A stretch of DNA of 64,000 nt from Lysobacter defluvii IMMIB APB-9 = DSM 18482 (GTDB taxonomy: Bacteria > Pseudomonadota > Gammaproteobacteria > Xanthomonadales > Xanthomonadaceae), in the NCBI RefSeq assembly GCF_000423325.1, contig NZ_AUHT01000005.1:124001-188000 (forward strand). The letters run 5' to 3'. The notes beneath the pieces were generated by a model. It saw only the letters and a list, made by a program, of their open reading frames with translations, was not told the DNA's origin and did not search any database. The translations under genes and the position numbers were made by a program. This document shows, piece by piece, positions 59,020 through 64,000 of the stretch; positions within the stretch are counted from its first letter, which is position 1, and every line of letters starts with the position of its first letter.

Positions 59020-59217
59020 ATGACCGCCATCGACGACAGGAAGACCAGTCCCCCCGCGCCGGATCCTCGTCCCGGGGAAAACCCCGGCTACGCGGACAAC
59101 AATCCCCGCGACCTGGAGGATGCCGACATCTCGCGCCCGGAGCCGCGCGACGAGCGTCCCGAAACCGGAGGTCCGCGCCGCGGCGGCGAGGACAGCCCGG
59201 GCGCCGCCGATGACTGA
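59020..59217 (+). CDS. Small acidic, proline-rich hypothetical protein
   Basis: A 65-residue frame starting one base after the SIMPL gene stop, with AGGTGA just upstream. It is hydrophilic and rich in Asp, Glu, Arg, Pro and Gly (DPRPGENPGYADNNPRDLED), lacks hydrophobic segments and is probably disordered. I do not recognise a family. Its tight coupling and ribosome binding site favour a real gene, but low complexity at this GC content makes chance openness possible. Confidence 0.5.
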   Translation: MTAIDDRKTSPPAPDPRPGENPGYADNNPRDLEDADISRPEPRDERPETGGPRRGGEDSPGAADD

Positions 59218-59232
59218 GCCGGCGGCGGTCCT

Positions 59233-59703
59233 TCAGGCGCGGTGGTAGGGATGGTTCGCGAGCAGCGCCGCGGCGCGGTACAGCTGCTCGGCCACCAGCA
59301 GCCGCACCAGCATGTGGGGGAGCGTCAGCGGGCCGAGTGACCAGGACTCGTCGGCGCGGGCGCGTACGTCGGGAGCGTGTCCCTCCGGGCCGCCGACCAG
59401 CAAGGCCAGGTCGCGGCCCTGCGTCCGCCAGTGCTCCAGCCGCTGGGCCAACTCCTCCGAAGACCAGGCGCGGCCACCCCCGTCCAGCATCACCACCGTG
59501 GCGGACCTGGGCAGGGCCGCCAGCACGCGCCCTCCCTCGTCCGCCATCGCCCGCGCGACGTCGCGGTTCTTCCCGCGGAGTCCGGGCGGCACTTCGACCA
59601 GCTCCAGCGGCAGCCAGTGCGCGAGGCGCTTGCGGTACTCCGCGAAGCCCGTGCTGACCCAGGCCGGCGGGCGTTCGCCGACCGCGACCAGGCGTGCCTT
59701 CAC
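59233..59703 (-). CDS. rlmH: 23S rRNA (pseudouridine1915-N3)-methyltransferase RlmH
   Basis: SPOUT methyltransferase acting on helix 69 of assembled 70S ribosomes. It has 156 residues, the usual length. MKARLVAVGERPPAWVSTGF, VMLDGGGRAWSSEELA, LLVGGPEGHAPDV and the C-terminal LTLPHMLVRLLVAEQLYRA (knot) with NHPYHRA are diagnostic. Follows rsfS by 6 bases, the conserved rsfS-rlmH pair. Confidence 0.96.
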   Translation of the reverse strand: MKARLVAVGERPPAWVSTGFAEYRKRLAHWLPLELVEVPPGLRGKNRDVARAMADEGGRVLAALPRSATVVMLDGGGRAWSSEELAQRLEHWRTQGRDLALLVGGPEGHAPDVRARADESWSLGPLTLPHMLVRLLVAEQLYRAAALLANHPYHRA

Positions 59704-59709
59704 CGCCGC

Positions 59710-60198
59710 TCAGCCGCGCGGGGCGGCGTCGTCCCCGTCGAAGTCCATTTCGTCACCGCCGGCGGCGGCGCCTTCATCGGCTCCGTCGCCGGCGTCGTCC
59801 TGTGCGCCCGTGCCGGCCGGCGCGTTGTCGCCGACGGTCCACAGGCGCTCCAGGCCGTAGAACTCACGGACCCGCGGCAGCATCACGTGGACCAGCACGT
59901 CGCCCAGGTCGACCAGCACCCACTCCGCCTCGCGCTCGCCTTCCACGCCCAGCGGGGCCACGCCGAGGCGCTTGGAGAAGCGGATCACCTCGTCGGCGAT
60001 CGACTTCACGTGCCGGGTCGAGGTGCCGGAGGCGATCACCATGAAGTCGGTGACGCTGCTCTTGCCGCGCACGTCGATCTCGACCACGTCGCGCGCCTTC
60101 AGTTCCTCGACCGCTTCGCGGACCGTGCCCAGCAGGGCGTCCAGTGCCGGCGGCGGCTCGGGGAGGCGGGTCTTGATGACTTGGGCTTGGCTGGTCAA
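59710..60198 (-). CDS. rsfS: Ribosomal silencing factor RsfS
   Basis: Binds L14 and blocks subunit joining in starvation. The TTG at 60198, with GGAAA five bases before it, gives MTSQAQVIKTRLPEPPPALD, matching the N-terminus I recall from xanthomonads; no ATG is available. It has 162 residues. The core has VVEIDVRGKSSVTDFMVIAS, TRHVKSIADEV and LVDLGDVLVHVMLPRVREFY. A ~35-residue Gly/Asp-rich acidic tail follows residue ~128. A -10-like TACAAT lies at 60233-60228 just upstream. Confidence 0.92.
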   Translation of the reverse strand: MTSQAQVIKTRLPEPPPALDALLGTVREAVEELKARDVVEIDVRGKSSVTDFMVIASGTSTRHVKSIADEVIRFSKRLGVAPLGVEGEREAEWVLVDLGDVLVHVMLPRVREFYGLERLWTVGDNAPAGTGAQDDAGDGADEGAAAGGDEMDFDGDDAAPRG

Positions 60199-60239
60199 GG
60201 GCGTTTCCGTTTCCTTCGGGGGCGCGGATTGTACCGGAG

Positions 60240-60908
60240 TCAGCCTGAGCGCCCGCCTGCATACAGCCCGTGACGGGCGATGTGGGCAGCCACCGGCGCC
60301 GGCACCAGCGACTGCCAGTCCCCTCCCCCCGCGATCCGCTGCCGGACCTCGGTCGCCGAGCCCGGATGCAGGGGCTGGTCGAGGCGGAACACGCGCCCGG
60401 CCGGTGCGCGGCGCAGCGCGCCCGCCTCTTCGGTCCAGCGTCCCTCCAGCACACCGGCAAGCGCCGGCGGCAGCTCGCCATCGAGCGGGAGTCCCGGGCG
60501 CGAGGCGACGACCAGATGGGCCAGTCCCGGCACCGCCCGCCAGTCCTTCCAACTGGACAGCCCGAGCAGGCTGTCGGCGCCCACCAGCAGCGCCACCGGA
60601 TGCTCCGGGCCGAGTTCGGCGCGGATCCCCCGCAGGGTGTCCGCGGTCCACGACGGGGTCGCGCGCTCCAGCTCGCGCCGGTCGACCTGCAGGCCGGGTT
60701 CACCGGCGACGGCCAGCTCCAGCATCCGCGCCCGGTGCTCCGCCGTTGCCCTCGGCGCCGGCCGGTGCGGCGGGTCGCCGGCCGGCATCAGCCGGACCGC
60801 CGCGCCAAGGCGGTCGCGCGCATGGCGGGCGATCGCCAGGTGGCCGCAATGGAACGGGTCAAAGGTGCCGCCGTAGAACAGCGCCAGCGGAGCACCCTGG
60901 TCAGGCAT
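60240..60908 (-). CDS. nadD: Nicotinate-nucleotide adenylyltransferase
   Basis: Converts NaMN to deamido-NAD. It has 222 residues from the ATG at 60908. The nucleotidyltransferase signature FYGGTFDPFHCGHL (~residues 11-24) is intact; GADSLLGLSSWKDW and SATEVRQRI (usual form (S/T)STxIR) follow. The start overlaps the holA stop by 8 bases; part of leuS-lptE-holA-nadD-rsfS-rlmH. Confidence 0.95.
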   Translation of the reverse strand: MPDQGAPLALFYGGTFDPFHCGHLAIARHARDRLGAAVRLMPAGDPPHRPAPRATAEHRARMLELAVAGEPGLQVDRRELERATPSWTADTLRGIRAELGPEHPVALLVGADSLLGLSSWKDWRAVPGLAHLVVASRPGLPLDGELPPALAGVLEGRWTEEAGALRRAPAGRVFRLDQPLHPGSATEVRQRIAGGGDWQSLVPAPVAAHIARHGLYAGGRSG

Positions 60909-61941
60909 TGGCACGCGCGAGAAGGCGCCCGGCGCTGCGCTCGGCCACCGCAAGCAGCAACCGCTCCAGCGCTACCCACGGATCGCCCGCCATCCGACCC
61001 TTGGCCATGCGGTCGACCTCCCCCAGCCGGGAAACGAAGGCATCCCAGTGGCCGGCGGCATGCCGCTCCAGCGCGCGGCGGTAGGCCGCCTCGCGCGCCC
61101 GCCAGATGCCGCGGGCCTTGAACTCGGCCGCCAGGTTCGCCCGTCCGGCGCGGGCGAGGGCCGCGCAGGCCTGCAGCTCGCGGGCCAGGATCGGGACCAG
61201 GGCGGGAATCGCTTCGCCCTCGGCGCGCAGGCCGCCAAGGATCCTCGACACCAGCGGCGCCTCGCCGTTGAGCGCGGCTTCGGCGAGGCGGAAGACGTCG
61301 AAACGCGCCGCGTCCGCGACCAGTTCCTGCATGCGGTCCGCGTCGAGCTCGCCTTCGCCGGCCAGCAGCGCGAGCTTGTCGATCTCCTGCGCGGCGGCGA
61401 GCAGGTTGCCGGAAATGCGGTCCACGAGTTGCTGCACGGCTTCGCCGCTGGCCTTGAGCCCGCGTGCGCGCAGGCGTGCCGACACCCAGCCGCCCAGCTC
61501 ATGCGGCTTTACTTCCCACGCGACCGCCTTCACCCCGGCCCCGGCAAGCGCATCGCTCCACTTGCCCTCGTGGCGCTTGCTCCATTCATTGCAGGTCACC
61601 AGCAGCACCACGTCCGGCGGCGGCGCGGCGGCGTACCCGACCAGTACCGCGGTTCCGCGCTTGCCGGGCTTGCCCGACGGCAGCTTCAGTTCCAGCAGCC
61701 GCCGGCTAGAAAACAGCCCGGGCGCGGCGAAGCTCGCCTCCAGCCGGTCCCAGTCCTCCTCGCCGGAGCGGCCGTCGAACTCGAACACCTCGCGCTCGCC
61801 GATGCCCTGTGCGCGCGCGGCGGCGCGCACTGCGTCGGCGGCCTCGAGCACCCTCAGGGTCTCCGACCCGGCAATGAGGTAGGCCGCCTGCAAGGGACCG
61901 TCGGCGACCCTTGCGGCGAGCTGCTCGGGCGTGGTTTCCAT
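60901..61941 (-). CDS. holA: DNA polymerase III delta subunit
   Basis: Clamp-loader subunit that opens the beta clamp. It has 346 residues from the ATG at 61941. AAA+-like N-terminal domain: YLIAGSETLRVLEAADAVRAA, FSSRRLLELKLPSGKPG and LLVTCNEWSKRHEGKWSDAL. The middle segment VQQLVDRISGNLLAAAQEIDKLAL and the C-terminal helical collar are typical. One base separates it from the lptE stop. Confidence 0.93.
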   Translation of the reverse strand: METTPEQLAARVADGPLQAAYLIAGSETLRVLEAADAVRAAARAQGIGEREVFEFDGRSGEEDWDRLEASFAAPGLFSSRRLLELKLPSGKPGKRGTAVLVGYAAAPPPDVVLLVTCNEWSKRHEGKWSDALAGAGVKAVAWEVKPHELGGWVSARLRARGLKASGEAVQQLVDRISGNLLAAAQEIDKLALLAGEGELDADRMQELVADAARFDVFRLAEAALNGEAPLVSRILGGLRAEGEAIPALVPILARELQACAALARAGRANLAAEFKARGIWRAREAAYRRALERHAAGHWDAFVSRLGEVDRMAKGRMAGDPWVALERLLLAVAERSAGRLLARANA

Positions 61942-61942
61942 C

Positions 61943-62638
61943 TCAGCCGGCCGGATCGGGCGTGGGCTCCGCTGCAGGCTCGTCCCCGGCGTCGGCGTCG
62001 GCAGGCGGCGCATCGCCGGCCTCGCCGGCGGACGCGTCCGCGGCTTCCGGCGGCGGAAGCGCGGCAGCCGCTTCCATCGCGGCCTGCGCGGCGTCGGTGG
62101 GAGCCCCGTCGAACGGGTCCGGGCCGATCATCCGCCCGTCCCGACCCGCCGCACCCAGGCGGCGCAGCACGGCGGCGGCCATTTCCCTCCGCAGCTCGCG
62201 CACCAGGATGTCGCGCTCGCCCTCGGTGCCGAACGCATCGCTCGGGACGGAGATGTAGTCGCGCGAGAGTTCCACCGACTGCTGTGGCACCAGGACGGTG
62301 CCGTCGCCGTTGCGCAGTTCGAACACGACCGCGTAGCGCAGGCTGAACTCCTGGGCACGGCCGCGCGAGTCGACGCTGATCGGCGTATCGCCCCAGCGCT
62401 CGGCGAGGATGTCGAGCACCGCCGGGGCCGGGTCGTCCGGGGCCGCCGGCTCCGCGCCGGCACGCACCAGCGATTGCGCCAGCGAGTCGGCCAGCGGGCT
62501 GTAGCGGTCGCGGGACTTGACCATCACCGGGTCCAGGTCCGGGGGCAGCACCAGCGCGTCGCGCAGCTGGAAGCCGCAGGCGGCCAGCGCCACCACCAGG
62601 ACGGACAGGAAGGCGAGTCGCAGCGGGGATCGGGTCAT
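61943..62638 (-). CDS. lptE: LPS-assembly lipoprotein LptE
   Basis: Plug lipoprotein of the LptD/E outer-membrane LPS translocon. It has 231 residues from the ATG at 62638. A lipoprotein signal ends in the lipobox LAAC-GFQLR (Cys ~20); the family core GFQLRDALVLPPDLDPVMV and YAVVFELRNGDGTVLVPQ follow. The C-terminal ~60 residues are an Ala/Asp/Pro-rich acidic tail, longer than in E. coli. Between leuS and holA, the conserved position. Confidence 0.92.
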   Translation of the reverse strand: MTRSPLRLAFLSVLVVALAACGFQLRDALVLPPDLDPVMVKSRDRYSPLADSLAQSLVRAGAEPAAPDDPAPAVLDILAERWGDTPISVDSRGRAQEFSLRYAVVFELRNGDGTVLVPQQSVELSRDYISVPSDAFGTEGERDILVRELRREMAAAVLRRLGAAGRDGRMIGPDPFDGAPTDAAQAAMEAAAALPPPEAADASAGEAGDAPPADADAGDEPAAEPTPDPAG

Positions 62639-62686
62639 GCGTGCAGTCTCGATGCGGTATGCCGGGGCCGGCAAGGGTGGCATGGC

Positions 62687-64000
62687 TCAGCCGGCGACGA
62701 TGTTGACGATCTTGCCCGGGACCACGATCACCTTGCGCACGGTGAGCCCGTCCAGGAACTTCGACACGTTCGGCTCGGCCAGGGCGGCCGCCTCGGCTTC
62801 CTCGCGGGCGGCGCCGGCGGGCACCTCGATCGTGCCACGCAGCTTGCCGTTGACCTGGACCGCCAGCGTCACCGCGTCCTTCTCCAGCGCGGCCGGATCC
62901 GGACGCGGGAACGACAGGTCCTCCAGCAGGGTCTCCGGGTGGCCGAGCACCTGCCACAGGGCATGGCTGGTGTGGGGGGTGACCGGGTTGAGCATCAGCA
63001 CCATGGCTTCCAGGGCCTCGCGCTTGACCGCCCTGCCCTGGTCGCTTTCGTCATTGAAGCGCGAGACGTGGTTCAGCAGCTCCATCAGCGCCGCGATCGC
63101 GGTGTTGAAGGCGTGGCGGCGGTCGTAGTCGTCGCCGACCTTGGTGATCGCCTGGTGCAGCTGGCGGCGCAGGGTCTTCTGCGCCGGGTCCAGCGCGGCG
63201 GTGTCCAGCGCCGGCACGGGTCCACCGGCGGCATGGGCGTGGACCTCGCGCCAGAACCGGCGCAGGAACCGGGCCATGCCCTCGACGCCGGACTCGTTCC
63301 ACTCCAGCGAGAGCTCCGGCGGCGCGGCGAACATCGAGAACAGGCGCACGGTGTCGGCGCCGTAGCGCTCCACCATCACCCGCGGGTCGACGCCGTTGTT
63401 CTTCGACTTGGACATCTTCTCGACGTGGCCGACGTGGACCGGCCGGCCGTCCGCGCGCAGCACCGCGCCGCTGATGCGGCCGCGCTCGTCACGCTTCACT
63501 TCCACATCGGCCGGGCTGATCCACTCCTTCGAACCGTTCGGCCCTTCGCGGTAGAAGGTCTCGGCCACGACCATGCCCTGGGTGAACAGGTTGCGCGCCG
63601 GCTCGTCGCTGGCCACCAGCCCCTCGTCGCGCAGGAGCTTGTGGTAGAAGCGGAAGTACAGCAGGTGCAGGATCGCGTGCTCGATCCCGCCGATGTACTG
63701 GTCGACCGGCAGCCATTGGTTGGCGCGCGCGTCCACCTGTTCCGCCGCGCCGGGCGAGGTGTAGCGCGCGTAGTACCAGCTGGACTCCATGAAGGTGTCG
63801 AAGGTGTCGGTCTCGCGTTCGGCCGCGCCGCCGCATTGCGGGCAGCTGGTCCTGCGCCACTCCGGGTCGGACTTGATCGGCGAGGCGACGCCGCTGAACT
63901 CCACGTCCTCGGGCAGCACCACCGGCAGCTGGTCCTCGGGCACCGGCACCGCGCCGCAGGCGTCGCAGTAGATCACCGGGATCGGGCAGCCCCAGTAGCG
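62687..64000 (-). CDS. leuS: Leucyl-tRNA synthetase, C-terminal half (5' end outside window)
   Basis: Only the last 437 residues are inside the window. Visible are the end of the editing/zinc region with CDACG and CPQCGG, the catalytic continuation ([38 protein letters not shown]), the [11 protein letters not shown] loop, the anticodon-binding helical domain and the C-terminal domain ([26 protein letters not shown]). The sequence reads open to base 64000. First gene of the leuS-lptE-holA-nadD-rsfS-rlmH run as far as seen. Confidence 0.96.
   Translation of the reverse strand, partial: RYWGCPIPVIYCDACGAVPVPEDQLPVVLPEDVEFSGVASPIKSDPEWRRTSCPQCGGAAERETDTFDTFMESSWYYARYTSPGAAEQVDARANQWLPVDQYIGGIEHAILHLLYFRFYHKLLRDEGLVASDEPARNLFTQGMVVAETFYREGPNGSKEWISPADVEVKRDERGRISGAVLRADGRPVHVGHVEKMSKSKNNGVDPRVMVERYGADTVRLFSMFAAPPELSLEWNESGVEGMARFLRRFWREVHAHAAGGPVPALDTAALDPAQKTLRRQLHQAITKVGDDYDRRHAFNTAIAALMELLNHVSRFNDESDQGRAVKREALEAMVLMLNPVTPHTSHALWQVLGHPETLLEDLSFPRPDPAALEKDAVTLAVQVNGKLRGTIEVPAGAAREEAEAAALAEPNVSKFLDGLTVRKVIVVPGKIVNIVAG

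Overview
The window is a gene-dense, very GC-rich bacterial chromosome segment. Gene content and order fit a gammaproteobacterium of the Xanthomonadaceae/Lysobacteraceae (Lysobacter, Luteimonas or Stenotrophomonas-like): rpsB-tsf and pyrH-frr-uppS-cdsA-dxr-rseP-bamA-lpxD-fabZ-lpxA-lpxB-rnhB-dnaE, an Oar-type TonB receptor, a DarP/YjgA homologue next to a TldD/TldE pair, and small palindromic repeats at gene ends. This placement is inference; no rRNA or marker search was possible. Nearly everything is core housekeeping. I see no phage, insertion sequence, CRISPR array or secondary-metabolite cluster.

Layout. 1-2752: tail of the phosphate-uptake operon (pstC partial, pstA, pstB, phoU). 2819-7156: RNA processing (rnt, rlmB, rnr), with a deleted diguanylate-cyclase relic between rnt and rlmB. 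7237-10225: tRNA-Leu(CAG) with promoter and terminator, rnk, parC. 10291-12162: asnB on the minus strand behind what looks like a complete asparagine-codon attenuator. 12403-14661: M28 membrane peptidase. 14654-20460: overlapping minus-strand operon map-glnD-dapD-yffB-dapE. 20491-22520: rpsB-tsf with a clear promoter and a structured leader. 22694-25726: TonB receptor on the opposite strand. 25906-41814: pyrH to dnaE, covering UMP synthesis, ribosome recycling, isoprenoid, phospholipid and lipid A synthesis, outer-membrane protein assembly and replication. 41898-47904: small membrane protein, a secreted protein, accA, an Old Yellow Enzyme, tilS, xseB, ispA. 47908-52045: DUF4870 protein, pmbA/tldE, darP, tldD. 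52098-58123: yhdP, rng, maf. 58269-59217: SIMPL protein and a small acidic protein. 59233-64000: leuS (5' end outside)-lptE-holA-nadD-rsfS-rlmH.

Most notable is the region before asnB. On the minus strand a short reading frame with three consecutive AAC (Asn) codons is followed by a segment complementary to the 5' arm of a strong intrinsic terminator that lies just upstream of the asnB start. This is the architecture of ribosome-mediated attenuation, here for asparagine. Two housekeeping genes (dnaE, asnB) also appear to have absorbed small insertions in frame; the dnaE one is a recognisable palindromic repeat that recurs elsewhere in the window. Several genes start with TTG behind good ribosome binding sites.
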